A stretch of DNA of 64,000 nucleotides from Micromonospora sp. CCTCC AA 2012012 (lineage in GTDB: Bacteria; Actinomycetota; Actinomycetes; Mycobacteriales; Micromonosporaceae). The DNA lies in the NCBI RefSeq assembly GCF_040499845.1, contig NZ_CP159342.1:6510001-6574000 (forward strand). Direction: 5' to 3'. Shown here in pieces: positions 47,416-56,522 of the stretch. The notes beneath the pieces were generated by a model. It was not told where the DNA came from. It did no database searches and worked only from the letters and a program-made list of their open reading frames with translations. The position numbers and the translations under genes are program-made. Position 1 is the first letter of the stretch. Each line of letters starts with the position of its first letter.

Positions 47416-48009
47416 ATGAACACGATCTTCCGTAAGAGCGTTCTTGGTGTTGCTGGTCTGGCTTTCGCCGGTGGTGTGTTCGCCGGTCCGATCGCCGCCC
47501 ACGCCGACACCACCCCCGTCACCGCTAGCAAGCCCGTCGCGGTCGCCGTGCAGGCCGACAAGCCCGACAGCGGCAAGCTGATCCCGCACGGTGTGCAGGG
47601 CAAGCAGTCGCGCATCGACCTGAACGACGAGCAGACCGCCAACGTCAAGGCGATCATCGCCGCCACCAAGAAGGCCGGTCTGCCCGAGCGGGCCGCGGTC
47701 ATCTCGATCGCCACCAGCCTGCAGGAGTCGAAGCTGGAGAACCTCGGCCACCTGGGCGACAAGAACGACCATGACTCGCTGGGCCTGTTCCAGCAGCGCC
47801 CGTCCAGTGGTTGGGGTACGCCGGAGCAGATCACCGACCCCGAGTACTCCACCCTGGCGTTCCTCAAGGGTCTGAAGCAGGTCGACGGGTGGCAGGACAT
47901 GCCGCTGACCGAGGCCGCCCAGACCGTGCAGGTGTCGGCGTACCCGGATGCGTACGCGCAGTGGGAGCAGCAGGCCGCCGACCTGGTCGCCCAGCACTGG
48001 AACAGCTGA
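47416..48009 (+). CDS. Secreted lysozyme-like protein B
   Basis: A 197-residue paralogue of gene A. The signal peptide (RKSVLGVAGLAFAGG) ends near AHA-DT. The mature domain has E104 in ATSLQESKLEN and the DSLGLFQQRPSSGWGTPEQI segment, with closely similar C-terminal sequence to A. It is predicted to bind or cleave peptidoglycan outside the cell; activity is inferred from the lysozyme-like pattern. The start was chosen as for gene A. Promoters, leader and terminator are all shared with gene A, so the whole unit was duplicated. Confidence 0.82.
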   Translation: MNTIFRKSVLGVAGLAFAGGVFAGPIAAHADTTPVTASKPVAVAVQADKPDSGKLIPHGVQGKQSRIDLNDEQTANVKAIIAATKKAGLPERAAVISIATSLQESKLENLGHLGDKNDHDSLGLFQQRPSSGWGTPEQITDPEYSTLAFLKGLKQVDGWQDMPLTEAAQTVQVSAYPDAYAQWEQQAADLVAQHWNS

Positions 48010-48022
48010 CCGGAGCAGTAAC

Positions 48023-48067
48023 CGCCGCTGGCCGGCACCCCGAACCCCGGGGTGCCGGCCAGCGGCG
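48023..48067. terminator. Terminator after gene B
   Basis: 19-bp perfect arms (CGCCGCTGGCCGGCACCCC and complement) and a 7-nt loop. Confidence 0.8.
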
Positions 48068-48093
48068 TGTTGACGTGTTGCGTACCCGACGGG

Positions 48094-48714
48094 TCAGACG
48101 CGGAAGCCCGCGGCCCGGGCGGCCTGGCGCTCGCGGCGGCGGTCCTTGCGGCGGCGCAGGAACCAGAAGAGGAAACCCACGAAGCCGATCAGGAAGGCCA
48201 GCACGAGCACCGGCAGGAGGATCGCCACCACCGACATGACAACGCTGGTCGCGTCCTCGGCGGTGCTGGCGACGGGCGCGCCGAAGCCGGCCGTGGTCGC
48301 GTTGATCACCGGGCGGGCGGCGGACTTGAGCAGGTGCACGCCCAGGGCGATCAGCACACCGGTCACCACCGGCACCCACTGGTGCGAGGAGAAGAAGGTG
48401 TCCGGGTTGCTGACCGTGACCGTCTCGGAGGTCGAGCCGGCGCCGAAAGCCAGGCCGCCGGCGGTGGGCCGGACGACGGTCTGCACCACGTCGTTGACGT
48501 GGTCGACCACGGGCACCTTGTCGGCCACCACCTCGACGGCGAGCAGCACGGCGAGGATCACGATGACCCAGCCGTTGCCGAGCCACTGCCAGCCGTGGGG
48601 CAGGTCGACCAGATCGGTGTAGCGGGCCAGCAGACCCATCAGGAGCAGGGGGATGTATGCGTTCAGGCCGGCTGAGGCGGCGAGGCCGGAACCGGTGAGG
48701 ACTTCGAGCACCAT
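48094..48714 (-). CDS. DUF4126 membrane protein
   Basis: A 206-residue integral membrane protein of the DUF4126 family with four or five helices ([20 protein letters not shown] at the start). Its function is unknown. It ends in a basic cytoplasmic tail ([11 protein letters not shown]). It diverges from nucS with a 68-nt gap. Confidence 0.85.
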   Translation of the reverse strand: MVLEVLTGSGLAASAGLNAYIPLLLMGLLARYTDLVDLPHGWQWLGNGWVIVILAVLLAVEVVADKVPVVDHVNDVVQTVVRPTAGGLAFGAGSTSETVTVSNPDTFFSSHQWVPVVTGVLIALGVHLLKSAARPVINATTAGFGAPVASTAEDATSVVMSVVAILLPVLVLAFLIGFVGFLFWFLRRRKDRRRERQAARAAGFRV

Positions 48715-48770
48715 CTCAATATCGCACCGCCGTGCCAGTGGCGCTCGTCGGCGGCGGCGGGCGTCTCGGC

Positions 48771-48776
48771 TACCCT
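48771..48776 (+). promoter_or_regulatory. -10 box of leaderless nucS
   Basis: TACCCT, 6 nt before the GTG start. Confidence 0.55.
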
Positions 48777-48782
48777 CGTCGG

Positions 48783-49442
48783 GTGCGGCTGGTAATTGCG
48801 AAGTGCTCGGTGGACTACGTCGGACGGCTCTCGGCTCACCTGCCGCCGGCCACCCGGCTGTTGATGGTGAAGGCGGACGGCTCGGTGTCGATCCACGCGG
48901 ACGACCGGGCGTACAAGCCGTTGAACTGGATGAGCCCGCCCTGCCGGCTGGAGGAGGCCCCCGGCGTGTGGCGGGTGGTCAACAAGGCCGGTGAGGAACT
49001 GCGGATCACCCTGGAGGAGATCTTCCAGGACACCTCGTACGAGCTGGGTCTCGACCCGGGGCTGCGCAAGGACGGCGTCGAGGCGCACCTGCAGGAGCTG
49101 CTCGCGGCGAACCCGGGCACCCTCGGCGAGGGTTACACGCTGGTCCGCCGGGAGTACATGACCGCGATCGGGCCGGTCGACCTGCTCTGCCGGGACGCCA
49201 ACTCCGGCGCCGTCGCCGTCGAGGTGAAGCGGCGCGGCGAGATCGACGGCGTGGAGCAGCTCACCCGCTACCTGGAGCTGATGAACCGGGACCCGCTGCT
49301 CGCCCCGGTGACCGGCGTCTTCGCCGCTCAGGAGATCAAGCCGCAGGCCCGGGTGCTCGCCACCGACCGGGGCATCCGCTGCGTGGTGGTCGACTACGAC
49401 AAGCTGCGCGGCATCGAGCGGGACGAGCTGACCCTGTTCTGA
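48783..49442 (+). CDS. nucS: Mismatch-specific endonuclease NucS/EndoMS
   Basis: Cleaves both strands at mismatched bases and replaces MutS/MutL repair in actinobacteria. It has 219 residues. The N-terminal DNA-binding domain ([15 protein letters not shown]) is followed by a RecB-like nuclease domain with GPVDLLCRD and VEVKRRG carrying the catalytic acid and lysine residues. GTG 48783 follows TACCCT by 6 nt, so it is probably leaderless. Its place after murA agrees with M. tuberculosis Rv1321. Confidence 0.95.
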   Translation: MRLVIAKCSVDYVGRLSAHLPPATRLLMVKADGSVSIHADDRAYKPLNWMSPPCRLEEAPGVWRVVNKAGEELRITLEEIFQDTSYELGLDPGLRKDGVEAHLQELLAANPGTLGEGYTLVRREYMTAIGPVDLLCRDANSGAVAVEVKRRGEIDGVEQLTRYLELMNRDPLLAPVTGVFAAQEIKPQARVLATDRGIRCVVVDYDKLRGIERDELTLF

Positions 49443-49451
49443 GCGGACCGG

Positions 49452-50954
49452 TCAGCGGTTCCGGCCGTACATCAGCTTGGCGACCTTGACCAGGCGGGCG
49501 ACGTCCGCCGGGGTGCGCTCGAAGGTCATCGACGGCAGCAGTGAGCGGGCCCGGCGTCGGGTGATCGACTTGGCCAGGCCGAACTCGCGCAGCCCGTCCT
49601 CGCCGTGGATCCGGCCGATGCCGGAGTCGCCGACACCGCCGAACGGCAGCGTCGACATCCCGGCGAAGGTGAGCGTCGAGTTGACGGCGGCCATCCCGGA
49701 GCGCAGCCGCCGCGCGACCGCCACCGCCCGCTTGCGGCCGAAGACCGAACCACCCAGGCCGTACGGGAGGGCGTTGGCCCGTTCGACGGCCTCGTCGATG
49801 TCGCGGACCCGGTTGACGGTGATGGTCGGGCCGAAGGTCTCCTCGCGGACCGCGGTCGAGTCCTCCGGGACGTCCACCAGCACGGTCGGGTGGACGTACG
49901 GCGGCTGGACCGCGTCGGGCCCGCCGAGCACCGCCCGCCCGCCCCGGGCGACCGCGTCGTCGATGTGCCGCCGGATGATGTCGATCTGGGCCGGCATGGT
50001 GATCGGGCCGAGGTCGGCGCCGTCGGGGCCCACGGTCAGCCGGCCGGCGCGGGCCACCACCTTGTCGACGAAGGCGTCGAAGACCTGGTCCACGGCGTAG
50101 ACCCGTTCGATGCCGATGCAGGTCTGGCCGGCGTTGGTGAGCGCGCCCCAGACGCACGCCTCGGCGGCGGCGTCCAGGTCGGCGTCGGCGTCCACGATCA
50201 TCGCGTCCTTGCCGCCCGCCTCCAGCAGCACCGGGGTGAGCGTTTCGGCGCAGGCCGCCATCACCTTCCTGGCGGTACGGGTGGAGCCGGTGAAGGCCAC
50301 CTTCCCCACGCCGGAGCGGCACAGCGCGGCACCGGTGTCACCGAGACCGTGCACGGCGGTGAGGACCGGGTGCTCGGGCACCACCTCGGCGAACCGGTCC
50401 ACCAGCCACTGCCCGACCGCCGGGGTGTACTCGCTGGGCTTGAAGACCACGGCGTTGCCGGCGGCGAGGGCGTACACGGCGGAGCCGATCGGGGTGAAGA
50501 CCGGATAGTTCCACGGGCCGATCACGCCGACCACACCGTACGGCTGGTATTCGAGGTGACCGGTGAACTCGGCGAGGATCAGCCGGGACCGGACCTTGCG
50601 GGGTCCGAGCACCCGCTGGGCGTTGCGGGCGGCCCAGTCGACGTGTTCGAGCGCGGTGAGGATCTCGACGACCGCGTCGCCGACCGGCTTGCCGCCCTCG
50701 ACGTGCATCAGCTCGGCCAGCTCCTCGATCTGGCGGGCGAGCACGCCGCGCCAGCGCAGCAGCCGCTCCCGCCGGCCGGTGAAGCCGAGCCCGGCCCACC
50801 ACTCGCCGGCCGTCCGGGCCCGCGCCACCGCGCGGTCGACGTCCTCGGCGGTCGCCACCGGGAAGCGCCCGGCTTCCGCGCCCGTCGCCGGGCTCGTCGA
50901 CACCAGTCGTCCGTCCTCGATCGCCGGGGTCCCCGGGGCATGCACAGCCGTCAT
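49452..50954 (-). CDS. NAD(P)-dependent aldehyde dehydrogenase
   Basis: A 500-residue ALDH superfamily enzyme oxidising an aldehyde to an acid; the closest type is succinate-semialdehyde-like. The catalytic cysteine is C279 in NAGQTCIG, the general base is in LLEAGGKD, and the nucleotide motif FTGSTRTARKV is present. The substrate is unproven. TAGACT (50961-50966) ends 6 nt before the ATG (leaderless), and an operator-like palindrome at 50977-50990 matches those of meaA and ccr, tying it to the same regulation. Confidence 0.92.
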   Translation of the reverse strand: MTAVHAPGTPAIEDGRLVSTSPATGAEAGRFPVATAEDVDRAVARARTAGEWWAGLGFTGRRERLLRWRGVLARQIEELAELMHVEGGKPVGDAVVEILTALEHVDWAARNAQRVLGPRKVRSRLILAEFTGHLEYQPYGVVGVIGPWNYPVFTPIGSAVYALAAGNAVVFKPSEYTPAVGQWLVDRFAEVVPEHPVLTAVHGLGDTGAALCRSGVGKVAFTGSTRTARKVMAACAETLTPVLLEAGGKDAMIVDADADLDAAAEACVWGALTNAGQTCIGIERVYAVDQVFDAFVDKVVARAGRLTVGPDGADLGPITMPAQIDIIRRHIDDAVARGGRAVLGGPDAVQPPYVHPTVLVDVPEDSTAVREETFGPTITVNRVRDIDEAVERANALPYGLGGSVFGRKRAVAVARRLRSGMAAVNSTLTFAGMSTLPFGGVGDSGIGRIHGEDGLREFGLAKSITRRRARSLLPSMTFERTPADVARLVKVAKLMYGRNR

Positions 50955-50960
50955 GGCGGA

Positions 50961-50966
50961 AGTCTA
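50961..50966 (-). promoter_or_regulatory. -10 box of leaderless aldehyde dehydrogenase gene
   Basis: TAGACT on the minus strand, 6 nt before the ATG. Confidence 0.6.
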
Positions 50967-50976
50967 GACCCGCAGA

Positions 50977-50990
50977 TTACCGGCCGGTAG
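50977..50990. promoter_or_regulatory. Putative operator of the aldehyde dehydrogenase gene
   Basis: TTACCGGCCGGTAG contains a perfect TACCGGCCGGTA palindrome, 10 bp upstream of the -10 box. It shares the TTAC-N-G-NN-C-N-GTA pattern with the meaA and ccr sites. Confidence 0.55.
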
Positions 50991-51190
50991 GGCTCCGACC
51001 GGCGGATCGACCCGCCCCGCATCGACGTCGCTGCGCGCCCGCCGGGCCCCGGATTGAACCGTGGACGCCCGCCGAACCGGCGAACGGGAGCTGACCGCCC
51101 GGGGGCGAGGAGGTAGCCGGCCGGTGGTGGGACCGCTCATCATGTGGTGGCAGGCTGACGCGGGGCGATCTGTGGGGTGGAGGGCTGTCG

Positions 51191-51658
51191 ATGGAGGATC
51201 ATCCGGAACTGATGCCGTTGCTGACGGTGGCGGGCGGGCCGACGCGGGGGGTGAACTTCCGGGTCTCGTACCGACCGCAGGTCATCGGGCGGGGGCCGAG
51301 TGCCGACATCTCGGTGGCCGATCCGCACCTGAGCCGGCGGCACGCCAGTGTCACGCTCACCGACCAGGGCGTGGTGCTGATGGACCTGGGCTCGACCAAC
51401 GGCACCTGGCTCAACGACCACCGGATCGGCGGGCCGCAATACCTGACCGACGGTGACGTGATCCGGATCGGCCGCACCGACCTGCGCTTCTTCGACCCCG
51501 GGCTGGCCCGGACCGACCCGGTGGGGCTGCGCTTCTCCGCGCCGCGTACCGACCACCACCGGCCGACGGTGCCGCTGCCCATCGCCACGCCGCCCGCGGG
51601 GCGGCCGGCCGTCGAGTCGTACGCCGGCGAACCGTTGGCCCTCCCCGGCAGCCGCTGA
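51191..51658 (+). CDS. FHA-domain protein
   Basis: A 155-residue cytoplasmic protein that is nearly all one forkhead-associated domain, which binds phosphothreonine peptides. The core residues are present: IGRGPSADI, SRRHA and GSTNGTWLN. A proline-rich tail follows. A Ser/Thr kinase partner would be expected, but none is in the window. GGAGGG lies 7 nt before the ATG. Confidence 0.92.
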   Translation: MEDHPELMPLLTVAGGPTRGVNFRVSYRPQVIGRGPSADISVADPHLSRRHASVTLTDQGVVLMDLGSTNGTWLNDHRIGGPQYLTDGDVIRIGRTDLRFFDPGLARTDPVGLRFSAPRTDHHRPTVPLPIATPPAGRPAVESYAGEPLALPGSR

Positions 51659-51845
51659 CGGCCCTCCGGGAGCCGCTCGTCCGGTGGCTCCCGGCGACGC
51701 CGTCGCGGGGTTCCGCCACCGCCTGCGGCGCGGTGCGTGAAATATCCCACGGCGTCTCGACAACTCAGCGTCACGTGGCAGACTCCGGCGCATAACCTTA
51801 GCGGCCGTTCATGTCGGCGGCGCGGAGCTTTCTGGGAGGCCGGTC

Positions 51846-53636
51846 GTGGCGCGCGAGTTCACCAGCGTGGGTGTGGTGGGTCTGGGCACCATGGGTGCCG
51901 GCATCGTCGAGGTCTTCGCCCGCAACGGCGTCGACGTGGTGGCCGTGGAGATCTCGGAGCGTGCGCTGGAGCGCGGCCGGGCCACCCTCACCGGCTCCAC
52001 CGACCGGGCGGTCGCCAAGGGCAAGCTCGCCGAGGCCGACCGGGACGCCCTGCACTCCCGGGTGAACTTCCAGGTCGGGCTGGACGCGCTGCACTCCGTC
52101 GACCTGGTGATCGAGGCGGTCCCCGAGCACCTCGACCTGAAGCAGCGGATCTTCGCCGAGCTGGACAAGGTCTGCAAGCCCGAGGCCATCCTCGCCACCA
52201 ACACCTCGTCGCTGAGCGTCACCGAGATCTCGGTCGCCACCACTCGGCCGCACCAGGTCATCGGCATCCACTTCTTCAACCCGGCGCCGGTGATGAAGCT
52301 GGTCGAGGTGGTTCGTACGGTGGTCACCTCCGCCGACGTGGTGGCCGACGTGGAGGCGCTCTGCGAACGGCTCGGCAAGGTCGACGTGACGATCAGCGAC
52401 CGCGCCGGCTTCATCGCCAACGCGCTGCTCTTCGGCTACCTCAACCACGCGGTCAGCATGTTCGAGGGGAAGTACGCCACCCGCGAGGACATCGACGCCG
52501 CGATGAAGCTCGGCTGCGGCCTGCCGATGGGCCCGCTCGCGCTGATGGACCTGATCGGCCTGGACACGGCGTACGAGATCCTGGACACCATGTACCGGCG
52601 CGGCGGGCGGGACCGCCGGCACGCCCCGGTGCCGCTGATCAAGCAGATGGTCACCGCCGGGCTGCTCGGCCGGAAGTCCGGCCGGGGCTTCTACACCTAT
52701 GAGAAGGCGGGGTCGCCGCGGGTCGTACCCGATGAGCAGACGCCGGCGACCACGGGCGCCGCGCTCGCCGACGGTGCCCGCGCCATCGCGAAGGTCGGCG
52801 TGGTCGGCTCGGGGACGATGGCCACCGGCATCATCGAGGTCTTCGCCAAGGCCGGCTACGAGGTCGTCTCGGTGACCCGGGGCGCGGAGAAGTCCGCCAA
52901 GGTCTTCGAGACGGTGAAGACCTCGCTCAACAAGGGCGTGGTCCGCGGCAAGCTCAGCGAGGCCGACCGGGACGCGGCGCTCGGCCGGATCAACTGGTCG
53001 GCGGTGCTGGAGCACCTGGCCGACGTCGACCTGGTGGTCGAGGCCGTGGTCGAGGAGCTGAGCGTCAAGAAGGCCCTCTTCGCCAGCCTGGACGAGATCT
53101 GCAAGCCGGGCGTCGTGCTCGCCACCACCACCTCGTCGCTGCCGGTGATCGACGTCGCGATGGCCACCCAGCGCCCCGCCGACGTGGTCGGCCTGCACTT
53201 CTTCAACCCGGCGCCGATCATGCCGCTGGTCGAGGTGGTGCAGACCATCCGCACCTCGGCGGAGACCACCGCCACCGCCCGCGCGGTCTGCGCGGCGCTC
53301 GGCAAGACCGGCGTGGTCTGCGGCGACCGGTCCGGCTTCATCGTCAACGCGCTGCTCTTCCCCTACCTGAACGACGCGGTGAAGATGCTGGAGGCCAGCT
53401 ACTCCACCGCCGACGACATCGACTACGCGATGAAGCTCGGCTGCGGCTACCCGATGGGCCCGTTCGAGCTGCTCGACGTGGTCGGGCTGGACGTCTCGCT
53501 GGCCATCCAGCGGGAGCTCTACCTGGAGCTGCGGGAGCCGGGCTTCGCCCCCGCGCCGCTGCTGGAACACCTGGTCACCGCCGGCTACCTCGGCCGCAAG
53601 AGCGGCCGCGGCTTCCGCGACCACACCAACCGCTGA
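51846..53636 (+). CDS. 3-hydroxyacyl-CoA dehydrogenase, tandem double protein
   Basis: A 596-residue protein made of two complete 3HCDH units in a row (about 1-285 and 315-596), joined by a short linker (PDEQTPATTGAALADG). Each unit has an NAD motif (GVVGLGTMGAGI; GVVGSGTMATGI), a HFFNPAP signature and a C-terminal GRKSGRGF end. It would oxidise 3-hydroxyacyl-CoA in fatty-acid or C4 metabolism. Similar double proteins exist in streptomycetes. GGGAGG precedes the GTG start. Confidence 0.93.
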   Translation: MAREFTSVGVVGLGTMGAGIVEVFARNGVDVVAVEISERALERGRATLTGSTDRAVAKGKLAEADRDALHSRVNFQVGLDALHSVDLVIEAVPEHLDLKQRIFAELDKVCKPEAILATNTSSLSVTEISVATTRPHQVIGIHFFNPAPVMKLVEVVRTVVTSADVVADVEALCERLGKVDVTISDRAGFIANALLFGYLNHAVSMFEGKYATREDIDAAMKLGCGLPMGPLALMDLIGLDTAYEILDTMYRRGGRDRRHAPVPLIKQMVTAGLLGRKSGRGFYTYEKAGSPRVVPDEQTPATTGAALADGARAIAKVGVVGSGTMATGIIEVFAKAGYEVVSVTRGAEKSAKVFETVKTSLNKGVVRGKLSEADRDAALGRINWSAVLEHLADVDLVVEAVVEELSVKKALFASLDEICKPGVVLATTTSSLPVIDVAMATQRPADVVGLHFFNPAPIMPLVEVVQTIRTSAETTATARAVCAALGKTGVVCGDRSGFIVNALLFPYLNDAVKMLEASYSTADDIDYAMKLGCGYPMGPFELLDVVGLDVSLAIQRELYLELREPGFAPAPLLEHLVTAGYLGRKSGRGFRDHTNR

Positions 53637-53677
53637 CCCGGGTCAACACCGGACGCCGGTGACGGCGTCCTGAGGGT

Positions 53678-54172
53678 GTGACCTTCGAGGAGTACGTCGG
53701 CAGCCGCGGCCCGGCCCTGATCCGCCTGGCCCGGCTGCTGACCGGCGACGAGCACCGGGCCGAGGACCTGACCCAGGACGTGCTCGCCCGCGCGTACGTG
53801 CACTGGCGGAAGATCGACCGGGCCGACCGGCCCGACGTCTACGTCCGCCGGATGCTGGTCAACGCGAACGCCTCCTGGTGGCGGCGCCGGTCCAACCGTG
53901 AGCTGGCCACCGCCACGTTCGAGGACCGGGCGCAGCGCGGCCACCTGGACGACGAGACGGTCCAGCGGGACGAGCTGTGGCGGCTCATCCTCGGCCTGCC
54001 CGACCGGCAGCGTGCGGTGCTGGTGCTGCGCTACTACGAGGACCTCGACGACGCGACGATCGCGCAGATCCTCGACTGCTCCCCGGTCACCGTCCGCACC
54101 CACGCGATGCGGGCGCTCGCCCACCTCCGGGAGCGCGTCGGCGCCCCGACGACCCAGGGGAGCCGGCCGTGA
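53678..54172 (+). CDS. ECF sigma factor, SigE family
   Basis: A 164-residue sigma-70-family regulator. Region 2 (LARLLTGDEHRAEDLTQDVLARAY) and region 4 (LPDRQRAVLVLRYYEDLDDATIAQIL with CSPVTVRTHAMRAL) are complete. It matches the actinobacterial SigE family (named for the Pfam/TIGR group, not E. coli SigE). The GTG start lies 41 nt past the dehydrogenase stop. It overlaps the next gene by 4 nt (GTGA), which is typical for a sigma factor and its regulator. Confidence 0.92.
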   Translation: MTFEEYVGSRGPALIRLARLLTGDEHRAEDLTQDVLARAYVHWRKIDRADRPDVYVRRMLVNANASWWRRRSNRELATATFEDRAQRGHLDDETVQRDELWRLILGLPDRQRAVLVLRYYEDLDDATIAQILDCSPVTVRTHAMRALAHLRERVGAPTTQGSRP

Positions 54173-55254
54173 CCGACCTCGACCAGCGGATCGCCTCGGT
54201 ACTACGGGAACGTGCCGAGGGCGAGGCCGACACCCATCGCCTGCTGCGCGCCGCCCGTGCCCGGGGTCGTCGCCGCCAGCTGCGCCGCAGGGCCGCCACC
54301 GGCACCGCGCTGGCCGCCGTCGTGGCGCTCGGCGTGGCCGGGGTGACCGGCACCGACCTGGGCCGGCTGCCCGTCCGGGTGCCGTGGACCGCCGCCACGC
54401 CGGCCGCCGCCGGGCCGGTGCCGCCGCGCGCCGACGGGGTGCCGGGTGCCGCCCGGCAACCGGACCTGGTCGGCACCGACGCTCGGGTGCTGCACCTGGG
54501 CGTGGACACCGGTCGGGCCCGCTATCTGCGCTGGGGCGTGCAGGGTGTCGGCTCGGCCGGGTCCGTCGAGTCGGTCCAGGTCGACGTCGGTGGCAGGTCG
54601 CCGGTCCTGGTCGAGGTGAGCCGCTCGTCGGAGGCGGTCGAGGAACTCCTGCTCGACGGAGTTCCCGTCGAGCAGGGCGCGACCCGGGTGACCTTCGACG
54701 GCGTCGTCCGGCAGGTCCCGCAGGGGGGTGGCGGTCTGGTGAGGGGCTGGCAGCCGGTCCCGGGGCTGTACGCCCGGGCGAGCACGCGTGGCGACGACCG
54801 GAGCGTGCTGTTGACGGCGGTGCAGGCGATCCGGTGGGACGAGGCACGGCGGTGCGACGGGCCGCTGCGATTGGGCGTGCTGCCGGAAGGCGCGCAGCTG
54901 GTCGCCTGTTCCGTCGACGCCACGGCCTTCCCCGGGGGCTTCACCGTCGAGCTGATCCTCCATCGGAAGCCGTTGGCGCACATGCAGGTGCGGCTGCTGT
55001 ACGGGGCGCAGATCACGCGGACCACCACCGAGGGCAACCGGGTGGTGGCCGGCCGTCCCGCCGCCCTCTCTCCGGACGGTCAACTGCTCGAACTGCTCGG
55101 CATCCCCAAGGCGCACCTGACCGCCCAGTTCGGCTGGCAGTGGCCGGACGCCCCGCCGAAGGGGCAGGTCGACTTCACCGAGGCCGACGCGGCGAGCGTG
55201 CTGGCCGGGGCGCGGGTGCCGACGGCGTTGGCCGACCCGCAGACCTGGAAGTGA
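54169..55254 (+). CDS. Single-pass membrane protein, putative sigma-factor regulator
   Basis: A 361-residue protein with a charged cytoplasmic N-terminus (about 1-40), one membrane helix (about 40-60: GTALAAVVALGVAGVTG) and a beta-rich external domain. No zinc-binding anti-sigma motif (HxxxCxxC) is seen. The 4-nt overlap with the ECF sigma gene suggests it controls that factor by sensing something outside the cell. I do not recognise the external domain. Confidence 0.75.
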   Translation: MTDLDQRIASVLRERAEGEADTHRLLRAARARGRRRQLRRRAATGTALAAVVALGVAGVTGTDLGRLPVRVPWTAATPAAAGPVPPRADGVPGAARQPDLVGTDARVLHLGVDTGRARYLRWGVQGVGSAGSVESVQVDVGGRSPVLVEVSRSSEAVEELLLDGVPVEQGATRVTFDGVVRQVPQGGGGLVRGWQPVPGLYARASTRGDDRSVLLTAVQAIRWDEARRCDGPLRLGVLPEGAQLVACSVDATAFPGGFTVELILHRKPLAHMQVRLLYGAQITRTTTEGNRVVAGRPAALSPDGQLLELLGIPKAHLTAQFGWQWPDAPPKGQVDFTEADAASVLAGARVPTALADPQTWK

Positions 55255-55316
55255 GGCCGTCGGGCGGGCCGCCCGACCCGGGCCGGTCCGCCCGGCGGCC
55301 CGTACGCTTGGTGACC

Positions 55317-55643
55317 GTGAGCCCCCGTCGCAACCGCCCCCGCCGGGACGAGTCCGTCCACCTGGACTCCGACCGGGCCCGCCAGGGCGTGCCCACCGTG
55401 CAGCAGTGGCGCGACGGCGACTGGCAGGTACGCGGGATCAGCGGCGGGGCGTCGACCAAGACGTACCGGTGTCCCGGCTGCGACCAGGAGATCCGCCCCG
55501 GCGTGGCGCACCTGGTGGCCTGGCCGGCGGACGAGCGGGGCGACCTCACCGACCGGCGGCACTGGCACAGCGGCTGCTGGCGGGCCCGCGACCGGCGCGG
55601 ACCGGTCATCCAGCGCGGTCGCAGCGCCCCCCGGCACGGCTGA
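55317..55643 (+). CDS. Small zinc-binding-type protein of unknown function
   Basis: A 108-residue basic protein conserved in actinobacteria by memory (often named ATP/GTP-binding). A CPGC pair and a HWHSGCW motif about 35 residues on could form a treble-clef-like metal site. The GTG at 55317 follows TACGCT (55303-55308) by 8 nt and has no ribosome site, so it is probably leaderless; another GTG two codons earlier is too close to the box. Confidence 0.7.
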   Translation: MSPRRNRPRRDESVHLDSDRARQGVPTVQQWRDGDWQVRGISGGASTKTYRCPGCDQEIRPGVAHLVAWPADERGDLTDRRHWHSGCWRARDRRGPVIQRGRSAPRHG

Positions 55644-55709
55644 GCGATCTGGATCACGCTGTTTCCGCCCGGGCGGGCGGGACCGGCCGGGACGCGCGAG
55701 ACTGGGACG

Positions 55710-56519
55710 GTGAGCACACCGATCCGCGCGTCGACGATCCTGCCCGGTCGCCGGGAGGACATCGAGCTGCACACCGCCGACGGGCTGACGCTGGTCGGCG
55801 AGCTGGCCCTGCCGCTGGAGCGGGAGCCCGCCGGCACCCTGGTCTGCCTGCACCCGCTGCCCACCCACGGCGGCATGATGGACAGCCACGTGCTCCGCAA
55901 GGCGGCCTGGCGGCTGCCCGCGCTGGCCGACCTGGCCGTGCTCCGGTTCAACACCCGGGGCACCAGCAGCGTCCGGGGCACCAGCGAAGGTGCCTTCGAC
56001 AACGCGGTCAGCGAGCGCTTCGACGTCGCCGCCGCGATCGAGTACGCGGAGTTCGCCGAGCTGCCGAACATCTGGCTGGTCGGCTGGTCGTTCGGCACCG
56101 ACCTGACCATTCGGTACGGCTGCGACCCGGCGGTGGCGGGCGCGATCCTGCTCTCCCCGCCGCTGCGCTACTCGGCGCCGGACGACCTGACCCAGTGGGC
56201 CGAGAGCGGCAAGCCGCTCACCGCCCTGGTGCCGGAGTTCGACGACTACCTGCGGCCCGACGAGGCGCGGGAGCGGTTCGGGGTGGTGCCGCAGGCCGAG
56301 GTGATCGGCGTGGACGGCGGCAAGCACCTCTGGGTCGGCAACGCGGAGACCGCGCTCGACGAGATCGTCCGCCGGGTCAACCCGGCGGTGCCGGTGCCGC
56401 TGCCGACCACCTGGGACGGCCCGGTGGAGACCGGCGACGTCAGCGCGTACGCGGACCGCACGGTGGCCTCCTTCGCGGACACCCCCGTCCCCGGGCCGGC
56501 GCAGCGCCGGGCGGGCTGA
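55710..56519 (+). CDS. Alpha/beta-hydrolase
   Basis: A 269-residue soluble serine hydrolase. The nucleophile elbow is GWSFGTD, the oxyanion loop HPLPTHGG and the histidine is in GGKHLWVG. The fold resembles the dienelactone-hydrolase / KANL3-like group. The substrate is unknown. GAGACT (55698-55703) lies 6 nt before the GTG. It converges on the AI-2E transporter gene with a 3-nt gap. Confidence 0.85.
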   Translation: MSTPIRASTILPGRREDIELHTADGLTLVGELALPLEREPAGTLVCLHPLPTHGGMMDSHVLRKAAWRLPALADLAVLRFNTRGTSSVRGTSEGAFDNAVSERFDVAAAIEYAEFAELPNIWLVGWSFGTDLTIRYGCDPAVAGAILLSPPLRYSAPDDLTQWAESGKPLTALVPEFDDYLRPDEARERFGVVPQAEVIGVDGGKHLWVGNAETALDEIVRRVNPAVPVPLPTTWDGPVETGDVSAYADRTVASFADTPVPGPAQRRAG

Positions 56520-56522
56520 GCG

